Shown: positions 32,576 to 42,589 of the stretch, one piece after another | Position numbering within the stretch: the stretch's first letter is position 1 | How the letters are laid out: the number at the start of each line of letters is the position of its first letter | Source of the DNA: Isoetes taiwanensis | Lineage: Eukaryota > Streptophyta > Lycopodiopsida > Isoetales > Isoetaceae | DNA: 64,000 bases | Assembly (NCBI GenBank): GCA_021234155.1 | Contig: JAJEKV010000044.1 | Location: 11,353,764 to 11,417,763 of the forward strand | Direction: 5' to 3' | Translations under genes and position numbers: made by a program | Notes under the pieces: model-generated | The model's input: only the letters and a program-made list of their open reading frames with translations | What the model was told of the DNA's origin: nothing | The model's database searches: none

Positions 32576-33091
32576 ATGTTTTGCACGGAACCCTATTCCG
32601 ACGTAGGGGCTATGGCGAAGGCGGCCAAGGGATCGCCTAAAACCATGCCTCTGCACCTGGCTATGGAGAGGCTGGGGCTGAGGCCCTTCTTCAAAGAAAA
32701 CGGCCCGGTGGTTTTTCAAAAACCTTCCCTTCCTCAAGAATCAGATCACCAGTCTCGCCTTGCAAAAGCAGAGGCTTGCCTCGAAGAAGCCATAGTTGAT
32801 CTTATTTGTAACAAACAATGGCAGCTTCTGCAGCCCAATACTGGGCAAGCTGTAAGTATCGGAGATCATCACGTATGCTTTAGTTATTCTGAAAAAGAAG
32901 GATCTGGGTACCGGACTTGGGAGTGGCATGGCCATCTCATGCTCCACCATGAAGAGGATGGGTACTCTTCAGAATATGTCTATGGGAATTACTTTGAACA
33001 GATTGAAGATGAAGGATTTTCTGATCTGCATCAGTTGATTGGAGCTGGAAAAGGGTTGGATTCTTCTTTGCAGGGTTGGAAGTTTTATTAG
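32576..33091 (+). CDS. Conserved plant protein of unknown function
   Basis: An intact 171-codon ATG-TAG frame; a second in-frame ATG at 32,612 (residue 13) is an equally plausible start. The middle reads as a folded domain: LICNKQWQLLQPNTGQAV, HHVCFSYSEKEGSGYRTWEW, HGHLMLHHEEDGYSSEYVYG and NYFEQIEDE. The phrases WEWHGHLML and EYVYGNYFE are of a type I associate with a conserved plant family, but I cannot name it safely. No signal peptide or membrane segment. It has no intron and its codon use is balanced, unlike the transposon debris around it, so it is probably a real gene or a recent intact copy. Confidence 0.65.
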   Translation: MFCTEPYSDVGAMAKAAKGSPKTMPLHLAMERLGLRPFFKENGPVVFQKPSLPQESDHQSRLAKAEACLEEAIVDLICNKQWQLLQPNTGQAVSIGDHHVCFSYSEKEGSGYRTWEWHGHLMLHHEEDGYSSEYVYGNYFEQIEDEGFSDLHQLIGAGKGLDSSLQGWKFY

Positions 33092-33810
33092 CAGGATGAA
33101 CTTCAATGCTTTTCTTGCTAAGGAGGTTAGTTTATGAGTATTAATGCTTTTGGATTGTCAATTCTGATTATTGATGTTTCTTGATGAAAACAATTCTTTC
33201 AATCATGCTAAACAGCAAGCTTCAAAACTCATTATGGCTAGGTGATCTTGTTCTTGCTTCCACTGTAGGAATAGAAACAGAAACAAAAGTTTTGTCATTT
33301 GTTTTGTCTCTACTTCAATGTGAGATTGAGGTTGTGCTTTTTTTTATGTAAGTTGGTTGGACCTTTTCATCTGCAGTTTAAATTTTAATCTGTTCCTTTT
33401 TTATACTAGTCAGGGCTCGAAATTAGGGGGGCTTCCTGCCCAGAATAACCGAATTGAAAAGTCCGGGTAAAGCTGGAAATTTTGAGGTCAAAATTTTGTG
33501 AGGCATTTGTTCTTGTAAAAATCCAGTAAGCAAGAACATGATGCCGGTGTAAGCAAAATCTAAGTTCGAGGCTTGCTAGTTAAGTTAGGTTATGGTTAGG
33601 AATTGCAGATAGAAGTAATAAAGCCGTTTTTCAACCCTCGTCTTAAATGTAAGCATCTATGATTGGGCCACATCATCAAACCAGACAGCAGCAGGGACCT
33701 TCTAGGACGTCATATGTATACAATTCCGCAGTCCCATTATTTTCTTCCGAGGGAAACCTAAGGTGAAGTTTCTAGGTGTCCACCTCATTTACACTACTAT
33801 TTCCATATGC
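33092..33810. other. 3' flank and intergenic sequence
   Basis: No gene seen. CAGGGCTCGAAATTA at 33,412-33,426 resembles a hAT element end but no partner end was found. Confidence 0.35.
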
Positions 33811-33940
33811 ACAACATGGCAACTGGGTCGACGATTCCGCCTCCGGAATAGAACCTCCGGAATAGAAAGCGGCACAGCAATTCCGCTCAAGCGGTCACCT
33901 GCAGGTAAGAATCAACCAAAACTCCCAGTTGCCATGTTGT
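33811..33940. repeat. Perfect 17-bp inverted repeat enclosing 96 bp
   Basis: ACAACATGGCAACTGGG at 33,811-33,827 is exactly mirrored by CCCAGTTGCCATGTTGT at 33,924-33,940. The enclosed sequence contains two copies of CTCCGGAATAGAA. It may be a miniature foldback element; no target duplication is evident. Confidence 0.7.
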
Positions 33941-34244
33941 GGCGGCCTGGAAGTGGGTCGCAGATTCCAGACCCGCTCCCGGCTCCCGCCGGTCGCGGGG
34001 CCCTTGGACTCCGCTTCCCACATTCCATGCCGCCATACATCAAGCCCTCTGTCAAGGTCTCGCTTCATTTTTTTAATCTAAAGCCACATTTTCTCCCTTT
34101 CTTAAGGAGTTGGCCTCAGCTTGGAATGCCATAAAGAAATTATTCTTGCTTGACATCAACAAGTTTGAAGGAGAGGCCTACCCATGGAAATCACAAATAT
34201 TAAACAATGCCCCTTAAGTATCGTGATTGATGCCAGGATTGTAA

Positions 34245-34421
34245 AGAGATGGCAAACTTGTGGGATCGATTCTTATGCTCAATGGTACAAGGGAGGGCAA
34301 CTAACCAGAGATGGCAAACCTGTGGGATTGATCCTTATGCTCAATGGTACAAGGGAGGGCAACTAACCAGAGATGGCAAACCTATGGGATTGATCCTTAT
34401 GCTCAATGGTAGAAGGGAGGG
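34245..34421. repeat. 62-bp tandem repeat, about 2.8 units
   Basis: Units begin AGAGATGGCAAAC at 34,245, 34,307 and 34,369. They share GTGGGATNGATNCTTATGCTC and AATGGTACAAGGGAGGGCAA. The unit length is not a multiple of three, so frames across it are not meaningful. Confidence 0.85.
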
Positions 34422-35304
34422 TGGTACTTCCAAATACTATAGAGGAGATAAAACCCATGGGTTACACAAACAAATTTGTTAATGATGCTACACAAGCTTG
34501 AAGAACTAACGACCACGGGAATACTGCATGTATCTGTCAAGTAGGAACTTGTGTTGAATAAACAACTTAAAGATATATGGGACAATGCATGGCTAAAATA
34601 CTCCTCCTCGCACCCCCCCTTCCTCGTAACAATGCTTTTCTTTTGCAAGTGATCCAAAAGGTTCGTGGGAGTCCATAGAGCTTTGCTTGGTTAGAATGTG
34701 AGGAGTCGCATGTAGTATGGGCATGGAATCTGGATAAGTTTGAATATCATTTAGGGATCAATATTTTGCTATTGGATTCGAATGGAGTACGGTGAAGAAC
34801 ACCTTCCATAGAGCTAGGGCATGGACAATATAGTGCTAGGGCATGGACAATTTGATCAATAACGAAATGAAGAATGCTCTAGTTTTTTACGAGGATTCGA
34901 TGGAACAATGTAGTGCCGATCAAGATTCACATATTTCTAACTCTAGAATTCTAAAGGTTCTTTCAGTAGTCGTATGTAAAGGAGTAGGAAGTTTCGACCG
35001 ATAGTCCGTTTTGGGAAAGAAGCCATATTTTTCTGTTGGCGAAGGTCGTATTGTGTATAATATCGTGCGTGCACCCTGGGCACATGCTGGGCAGCCAAGG
35101 GGTTCCAATTCCGGCTCTTGGAGGTGGCGGCATGGTGATGAAGGTGATGGGTTGGTCCTCCTTTGAAATTTGCATTTTGGGATCGACGTTTCTTCTATCA
35201 AAGTTAGCCTTTGTTTGCTTTATGTTGTTTTTTAGTTTTTGTTATGTCTTTGAGAAAGGCAACAAGGAAGGGCGGGTGCGCAGCCGGGAACCCATCCCGC
35301 CTGT
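34422..35304. other. No supportable gene
   Basis: Short frames on both strands without recognisable domains. A duplicated AGAGCTAGGGCATGGACAAT-like phrase occurs at about 34,810-34,852. Confidence 0.35.
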
Positions 35305-36378
35305 TTGTCCGATTCCTCCGTCATGTCTGCTAGTGCAGAGATGAATCCTATCCGGTCTCCTGCTACCATGTCTGCTAGTGCACAAACTGCTGCTGCCATG
35401 CCTGGCACTTCTAGCTCTGGACAGACCCAAGAGCCTCCTGCCATGCCCAATTCGTCCTTTAATTGGGGGGCAATTGACGTGTCCATCACATTAGGCCTCT
35501 CATGCCAAGATGTGCACCTCAGTTTCTATGAAGCTCTATCATCTTTCTGTGCAGTTTCTATGAAGCTCTATCATCTTTCTGTGACAGAAACTGCATAGCA
35601 AGGGCTATTGCCTTGGAGAGCGGATCCTCTGCAGATCACTTGCATGTTCAAAGTGTTTTGAGAGCACACTTTAGATCTCCCAAGGCTATCAATGAAGCTA
35701 TCAAGAGAGACTTCAACTGGCCATGTAAGCCAGCAAGTGTGGTTCTGGTTTGCAAGACGCTCAGGAACACAAGGCTCCACTGTTTTGAAGGGATGGTGGG
35801 CTACTGTATGAAGGATATTGGCAAGGTGCATTATTTATGTCACCTGCATAATGTGAGCGATTCCATGATACAGAAAGGCAAAGATCTTTACCTGCGTTGG
35901 GGCGCTGGAGATACTAAGGGCCTCTGTGTTCTTGACAATCGTAACATTCTCAATAAAGCAGCACATTACGTTTTCATATCATGGGGGACGCCATGCCATA
36001 CGGAGCCTCACTTTTACCTTGGCTAGAATGATCAGGAGCGACAAGTACACCCGGTCCAGTAGCTGGATAATCCCTTCTAACACAGCCCATGTGAATGAAC
36101 ACAGGGTCCGTGCTGCATAGAGGATCCCGAACCCTGCTCGTTGCATGCCTTCAGATATTCGAACAATTCTATATGGCCTATCAGCTGGCTATGTGCCAGT
36201 TGAGAGAAATGGACCTGGCAGACATAGGTATTGGGATGACTCCGTCCCCACTGATGAGGCTGATGAGAATTTCCATGATTTTTGTCGCCCCACGTTCAGC
36301 CCTAAGGTTCAGATACTTGATCATGATGCTGATTACATTCCAATTTATACAGGAGATCATACCATAGCTGTTGGATAG
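35305..36378 (+). pseudogene. HUH-endonuclease (Replitron-like Rep) remnant
   Basis: Plus-strand blocks in shifting frames fit a single-strand DNA rolling-circle-type Rep. A Ser/Ala/Pro-rich leader (35,305-35,450) is followed by FNWGAIDVSITL (possible motif I). The HUH motif DHLHVQSVL lies near 35,632-35,658 after an ALESG phrase. GYCMKD (near 35,805) gives a YxxK nucleophile motif. HNVSDSMIQKGKDLY follows, then NILNKAAHYVF, then in another frame SSSWIIPSNTAHVNEHRVRAA, and lastly 36,145-36,378. Replitrons are HUH transposons described in green algae and land plants. Breaks include a 32-bp tandem duplication at 35,522-35,585, a frame change near 36,020, and a stop at about 36,118. No helicase motifs seen. 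An endogenised CRESS-virus Rep is the alternative. Confidence 0.55.
35522..35585. repeat. 32-bp tandem duplication inside the Rep frame
   Basis: GTTTCTATGAAGCTCTATCA and the following 12 bases occur at 35,522-35,553 and again at 35,554-35,585 without change. Because 32 is not a multiple of three, the duplication shifts the frame between the leader/motif I block and the HUH block. Confidence 0.9.
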
Positions 36379-36414
36379 GCCTGTTAGTTCTTATGTGATT
36401 GTACAATTTCCTTT

Positions 36415-36855
36415 ATGTATTGCTATTCTTGTTGCAGGTTAGAAATGGAGATTGATGCAAATGCACAGGATGATGCAGATGATCCTATGCTGCACATAGA
36501 TCCTTCACTGATCAGTTCTAGCGTGGATGCCTCCCATCCCGACGCTCGGATTTACCCACTGGAACTGGAGGAGACATTCTGTGCTGAGGAGTTCGTGAAC
36601 CCGCTAGTTCAGATTGGCGCGGAAATGCATAGGATGGCAGCCTCAATGCGTATTCTTAGGCGTCAGCTTTGCAGGTTTTACCTGGCAATTGATACTGCTA
36701 TGAACAATGTTGCATGGGAGCGGCTCGGAGTTGTCACATCTGAGCTTCATACTCTCAGGTCGCACATGAGCCTTGCAAGGGCGCTCTTGTCACAGGAGAT
36801 TCTGGCATTGGATAGCATCATAAGACATGCTCGCATTGGGGAGCTGCGCAACTGA
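36415..36855 (+). CDS. Intact ORF downstream of the Rep remnant
   Basis: A 146-codon ATG-TGA frame, or 136 codons from the second ATG at 36,445, which follows an acceptor-like TTGTTGCAG. The N-terminal half is acidic (DANAQDDADD, LELEETFCAEEF). The C-terminal half is predicted helical and amphipathic (IGAEMHRMAASMRILRRQL, RSHMSLARALLSQEILALD). No family recognised. It lies 36 bp after the Rep remnant on the same strand, so it may be a second element-encoded protein. Its intactness next to a broken Rep is notable. Confidence 0.5.
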   Translation: MYCYSCCRLEMEIDANAQDDADDPMLHIDPSLISSSVDASHPDARIYPLELEETFCAEEFVNPLVQIGAEMHRMAASMRILRRQLCRFYLAIDTAMNNVAWERLGVVTSELHTLRSHMSLARALLSQEILALDSIIRHARIGELRN

Positions 36856-36900
36856 GCTTGTGCTGATGTTTCATATGCCATGTTTGTGTCCTAAAAAAAT

Positions 36901-37181
36901 AACAGTTTCACTTGATATACTTCTGTTATGGTGGTGTATTTACATGCTCGCCTCTTATATTTTGGCTTGATGCCATGGTTTTTGTGCAAGGGGTGATTGC
37001 GTGAATGTACATATGCCACTTTTGTCTTGTAAGAAAATAACAGTTCCACTTAATTTACTTCTGTTATTTTGTCTTGTAAGAGAATAACAGTTCCACATAA
37101 TTTACTTCTGTTATGTTGCTGTATTTACATGCTCGCCTCTTGTATTTTGGCTTCAAGCCATGGTTTTGGTGCAAGGGGTGC
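36901..37181. repeat. Degenerate tandem repeat downstream of the ORF
   Basis: AACAGTTYCACTT followed by TTTACTTCTGTTAT recurs at 36,901, about 37,039 and about 37,087. The first and last copies continue with GTATTTACATGCTCGCCTCT, a TTTTGGCTT phrase and GCAAGGGGTG. They are non-coding, possibly the 3' end of the element. Confidence 0.75.
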
Positions 37182-38220
37182 TCCTATTTAATGGGGTCAA
37201 TTTGATCCCATGTTGATCCCATACTGGTGGCATGGATTCTTGCAGCTAACATATTCTGTGGAAGGTGTTGTCATCGGACGGCCAAAAAACGATAATACAA
37301 CATATTTTGTATGATACTTGAAACTCATTGCAATTAATTTGAGAGATATAATTTGTGAGGTATCAGATATAATTTGAGAGCTTAGCCGATACAATCTATA
37401 TAAGAACATCTTAAGCAATAGAACCGACTTAAATATTAATAAGAAGATAGAATATGTACCAAACCCAAAACAATAGATGCATAAGTCAAATTATAAATAA
37501 GCACTTTGCGAGTAAATTATATAAAAGATACCAAGTAAATAGATGCATAAATCAATTACAACCTATAGGGTATGGTCGCCATGTTTCGCGCACTTAAGAG
37601 GCAAACTCTTGTAGGTCGAGATACATTTGCGCGCTTAGACGTCCACCGGGTGTTTTGGGTACCTAATGACCAGGACTACAACTTTGAAGAACAAATTTTT
37701 CCAAGAATCTCTAAGGTTAAGAAGTTATGGCATCCTGAGTAGGGGGGTCTAGGCTCCCCCATCGTTATTTCGATAGCCTCATTCGCGTATAACCCGAGCC
37801 TGCCATCGCCAGCCCTATGGACCCGCTATGACGCCGCGCGTGGCACTTGACATGGCACTTAACACTACGTACGTCTGCCAGTCTCCCACGAGCGGGGACC
37901 GGTGCATCAATGAAGGCCTCACGATTACACCGTTTTTGCCATACCCGAGGCCCCCTACGCCCTCACGGTTGCCAGTTATCGTGCCCTAGGGTAACGGATA
38001 CCGTCCCCAAACTGGCCCACCTTCGCCGAATTTCCAGCCTCAATCCTTAAACCCTTCCTAATTCTTCAATCGATTCGCCCCTAAATTGCTCGGACCGACT
38101 CTGCTCCGGCTGCAGTGGCAGAAATTGGCCATTAAGCAAAGCTTTTTAGATATCTGGTTTGCTCAGGCAGCGCCAGACCCATCGTTCCATTCGTTCTTTA
38201 AATTCGGAGTTCATTGTCTC
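37182..38220. other. Intergenic; GC-rich toward the right
   Basis: No coding supported. From about 37,740 the sequence becomes GC- and CpG-rich, and could be promoter sequence for the small gene at 38.3 kb. Confidence 0.35.
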
Positions 38221-38683
38221 TCAGCGACATTCTCAGTATTCTTAATCAGCTCTATCGAAGCAGCACAGGTAAGCGCCGGCTTCTGTTGCCTCCTTCATTT
38301 CTGGGTTAGATTAAACATGTTTTTCTTGCATTGACATAGGCACAGCGGAGAATATGGATCAAGCATGTCGCACAAGCTTCCCTGGAAGCGGCTCGACCTG
38401 GGACACTGCCAGGTCCGAAAGGAGGGGGGCTCCGTCGCCTGGCAAACGTCCTCGCGCACCGCAGAGCAATGTTCCCAGTCGTAGCAGCTCCACGACTTCA
38501 ACAACTCCGAATTTTTTTACAATTTGTAATTGCCTTGTTACACCAGCAGAGGTCCATGTTGAGGTGTCTCCGGAGATAGTCTCCCAGGTTGAAAGGGCGC
38601 GCTGTGAGACTGACCTAATCCACTGCCAGATTGTGGTTACTGAGGAAGACAGCGTTCTATTTCAGAGCCTTGTTGGTCCTTGA
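38221..38683 (+). CDS. Small gene with a 5'-UTR intron, unknown product
   Basis: A probable 71-bp intron (38,269-38,339: CAG|GTAAGC ... GACATAG|GC) precedes an ATG at 38,354. The frame runs 109 codons to TGA at 38,683. The N-terminal half is basic and Ser/Pro-rich (SPGKRPRAPQSNVPSRSS), and the C-terminal half is acidic/hydrophobic (VEVSPEIVSQVERARCETDL). No family recognised. It is 1.5 kb after the 36.4-kb ORF on the same strand. Composition and the clear intron make it more convincing than a chance frame. Confidence 0.4.
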
Positions 38684-39250
38684 TTGCTTCCAGCCTTGTC
38701 TGCAATGGCTCCACTGGATGACCTCGCTTCTTCGCCTCCTCTTTTTTGGCTGATAAGAATGTAGAACTTCCCTCACCTGCCAATATTTGATCTATAATGT
38801 GGCCTGCGGGTCAAGAATTTTTGTGATGGGCCTAAGTGCCATCTTTTGTATCAGCCCTCGGGCTTCTTTGAAATGAATATGAGTTACACACTTGCAAGTA
38901 ATGCACTTTAGTTTTTATCTTAACACAGTTCTTATTTACATATAATATCTGTTTGTGTTTAGCATGATCCGAATGCAACAGAACTTTCCAAATTGGGCTG
39001 ATGTTCCCCTTCATTTGAAGACCAATGTTTGCTGTATTATATGCCATGAGATCTGATTTTAATGTTAGACTAATTTATCAAACGTAAATATACAATGCAA
39101 AGAATATAGGGTTGATTTCATATTTAATATTGTGTTGCTGCTACATGTGCTGCTACCTTAGTTGTCTATGGTCTCGTCTATGGTCTCGTCACTGTCTTCA
39201 GCTACTTGCCATATGCAAATGTTAGTATTGTATCAGAAATGCCAGTTCTC
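38684..39250. other. AT-rich spacer
   Basis: Nothing recognised beyond a duplicated CTATGGTCTCGT at 39,168-39,190. Confidence 0.35.
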
Positions 39251-41941
39251 TTAAGCGCCTGCTGTAGACTTAACGCACCTGGTTAGTGAAAGTGTCGCCC
39301 TCCTCGAATCCTTCAGACATATTTGCCCTTCAGACATATTTGCCCTCCAAGTATTTGCAAACTCCACATCCATTCCTCTGGCCCGAGAGATTATGTCCTT
39401 GTCCACGCCTATTTCGACCATTTCTCGAATGATCCTAGCTTTGTCTATGGCCTTATCCCCGACATGCTGGGGTCCAGAATGTGCTCTACATAATTGACCC
39501 AACCTTGCGTATCCAATCTCATGGAATTCCCAGGGCCAATACCTGCGTGTGGCTGTGACTCTCCCTCCCTGTTGACCAAGTCTCAGGTCTTCAATGGTGA
39601 CCTGATTGTACTAATGGAGTTTGGGACAGGTCTGACCAGAGGCAGGAAGCCTTCTATGCTAACATCCTGCACACCAACAACGTCTCCCGAGCACAGGTGG
39701 GTATCTTCCAGGCTGCACATAACATTCACTTCATCTTCACTATCATGGGCACCTGCATGATCACTCATAACCGGTGTGGTCAATCCACTAACATGCTGAT
39801 GTTCAGGGTCCATGCTGAATGATGTTCTCAATATTGGATCCCTGATTGGACTCCACCCTTGCCTTATCCTCATTCTGTTTCTAACCTCTAACCTTTTGCT
39901 CCTCACCTCATCACTCATTGGTCTCTGAAAGCTGAAGACTGCTGCAACTCTTGAGATGCCCCTGGGGTACATGAGTGCTCTAAGTCTAGCAGTAGAGGCT
40001 TCAAATTCTGCATCAGCCTTCTTCCTATTTTCCCTTTCTTCCCTATTCTGTTGAGCTCTCTTGGCAGCCTCCTGTCTTTCCAATTTCCTTCTAGCAATTT
40101 CGAGTTTCCTGGCTGCAACTTGCTCATTCTTTAGTCTTGCTGCCTCAGCCCTCCTAGATCTCTCAACAGCCAAGGCCTCACAGAAGCCATCACTAGAGAT
40201 GTGCCTCCCACTTAGGTCTGGGACTACACCCCATTCCTTGCCCTCATGGATTGAGACTGTTGCATGCAGGCCTGTGATGTCCTCACGTTTGTAGGGAGCT
40301 GCACACATGCATGTCCTGTTCCCATGTCACCAGATGGTACCACATGTTGCAGTGAAGGTCTTAAGGTTGGATCAATGGCCTCATGGTCCCCATATGGTGC
40401 ATCTTCTCGATGAGATGGATGCACATCATGTCTTGCAATGTCCACATTGTCATCTACATGTTGATGCACTCCAATAGGCTCTTGGCCACCATGCTCACCA
40501 GCAGGGCGCGGTGCCTCCCATAACTGTTGCAAGTCAGCCATGTTAAATTGCTTCAATTCCTCATCCTCCAAGTTGGCTGCATTTTCTTGGCCTCCACTTT
40601 GGATAATCTGCTCCATGGGCACTCTACCAAACCTGCCACTTTCCTGGCCTGGCTTAACCTCGTCCGAAGTTGAATGGCCAAATCCCAGTTGCTCTAAACC
40701 CCGCTTTGATGTTGCTAGGTATCAGCCCGATTCAATGGCTCGTGAAATGAGCTCGCAATGTTCTCCTCTTCTGGGTTCAGTCCTCCCTTTGCTAACCATG
40801 TAAGAAGATCTCAATCTCTTGAAAGCTGCCTTGAATGGTGCAAAGCATGCAACATCCAAAGGTTGTAACCTATGTGATGTGGGGTGGAAGTAGGGCAAAA
40901 TGTATGCCCATTTCCTTAGTCGCCAAAATCACTTCCAGCTCCACATGGCTGCCATGGCCATCCAATATTATTAGATGTGGCCTTGATGGAGATACTCCCA
41001 CGGGAACCCTAGCAACAAAATGTGACAACCAAGACTTGAACAATTTCAGTAGTCATCCGGGCCGAGGGTCGCATTGCCCTTGAATTGCCCCTTCCTCACA
41101 TCTTGCAATGTTATCTTGCCTCATCCGAAATACCCTTGAACATATACAAATTAGGTATCTTAAACCCTTCAGCATTTACACATACCAGAATGGTCACCCA
41201 CTCCCTATTGTTCATGACCACCTCATTGACCCTATTCTCCCCTTTCCTCCCTATGATCTTCATGTCCTTCACCTTACCAGCTTTGATGCCGGGCCTCATC
41301 AAGATTCCGGATCCTAGAGGCCGGGAAGTTGAACTCGTCATAGATTTGTCTCGCATCAAAGATAGAAGTTATCCAGATTCTCTTATGTCATAGCACGCGC
41401 CCGAGCGATATCTAGTGTCTCTGCACTTCTTAGTGTAACCTCTGGATGCCTTTGTTTGAACAGCTTCCACCATTTACTCCCAGGAACCCCGCGAAATTCT
41501 GAGTTGCCCCCTCCATAGCCATCTCAGGTGGCGCCTTTCCTTGACAGCTGAGAGTGTACCCCCCATTCCCTGCTCGGCCCTGGAGAGTGCCCAGTTGACT
41601 AACTCTTCCTCTTGTAGAGTCGTTAGGATTTGTAGATTACCAGTCTGTTTATGAGTTATACGGCCATACAGCCAGTCCCTTATTGTTGATTCCGGGATTC
41701 CAGACCTTCTAGATGCCTCTCTAACAGATATACCATACTCACTTACCTCATCCAAGATATCTGCCATTTGATCTTCAGTCCACTGCCCTCGTTTGCTTGG
41801 CCTCCTTGGCATTGTGGGAGATGCAGCACTGATTTGTGGTGTCCGACACTTCCTCCTTGGAGCAGTAATTCTTTTCCTTGATATAGGTACTCTGTTACTG
41901 GCTTCACCATCGTCTCCTCTCCAACCTCTTGTGGAAACCAT
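39251..41941 (-). pseudogene. Pogo-type DDE transposase (Tc1/mariner superfamily), decayed
   Basis: The minus strand from the ATG at 41,941 gives a Psq/CENP-B-like helix-turn-helix region (WTEDQMADILDEVSEYGISV, REASRRSGIPESTIRDWLYG). A KWWKLFKQRHPEVTLRSAETL block follows, then a decayed DDE_1 core: GENRVNEVVMNNREWVTILV, IPNLYMFKG, LIILDGHGSHVELEV (second catalytic Asp) and LLPPHITYRLQPLDV. A long tail (39,583-40,622) has a coiled coil (RKLEIARRKLERQEAAKRAQ), and 39,251-39,502 is another coding-like block. Several frameshifts and stops interrupt it, so it is inactive. Terminal repeats with TA duplications were not located. Confidence 0.85.
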
Positions 41942-42585
41942 GTCTATTATCGTGCTCCTCAAGGCCTGATACCGATAAGCTTGAAATTTGGAAGTTGAAG
42001 TTGTCTTTTATTCTGTTAGAAGCCATTGCGGGAGCTTGGTATTCAAATTGGGCCTCGGTAATCGAGTGCTCTGGAATGGCGCGAATTCAAGCAAGGGGCA
42101 TTGAATTCTAATTTCGAATCGATATGATCAGGACTCTTAACAAGCCACGAGTGGGCAGAACTGGTCCACAATTGTAGACAACAATTACACGACACCAGGA
42201 AGCAGGGCTTCACGCTTAGCGGAGCTCTATTGGACATCGATGGTCAACAGCTGCACGACAACTGGCAACTGGGCTAATGCATCGCGTAGCTTTGTCGCAG
42301 TTGCCGGTACCAGTTGCATGACACCGGGACACATGGCTGACACATAACGTCCAGGCCATAACGGCCTCAGGACGTGCACATAACGTCCACGGGCCACACA
42401 CGTGGTGAAGACGAGCATCCAACCCACGGTAGAAGGGCCACTCGGCATGCCACATGGCGATGTCGCGTCGAGACGAGGGGGGGATGGCACGTGCTCCGAG
42501 GGACGATCACGATAGGAGACAACCATACCCTAGTACATCTCTTGAAAATAAACGTGAGACTTAATTGAGTAGTAATAAAAAATCA
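41942..42585. other. Spacer with direct CATAACGTCCA repeats
   Basis: CATAACGTCCA occurs at about 42,344 and 42,380, and CAACTGGCAACTGGG/CAGTTGCCGG-type phrases recur. It may be the terminal region of the pogo element or another transposon. No gene. Confidence 0.35.
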
Positions 42586-42589
42586 TTAT

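Noticed and set aside
33412-33426. CAGGGCTCGAAATTA as a hAT terminus
   Set aside because: No inverted partner or 8-bp duplication could be found nearby.
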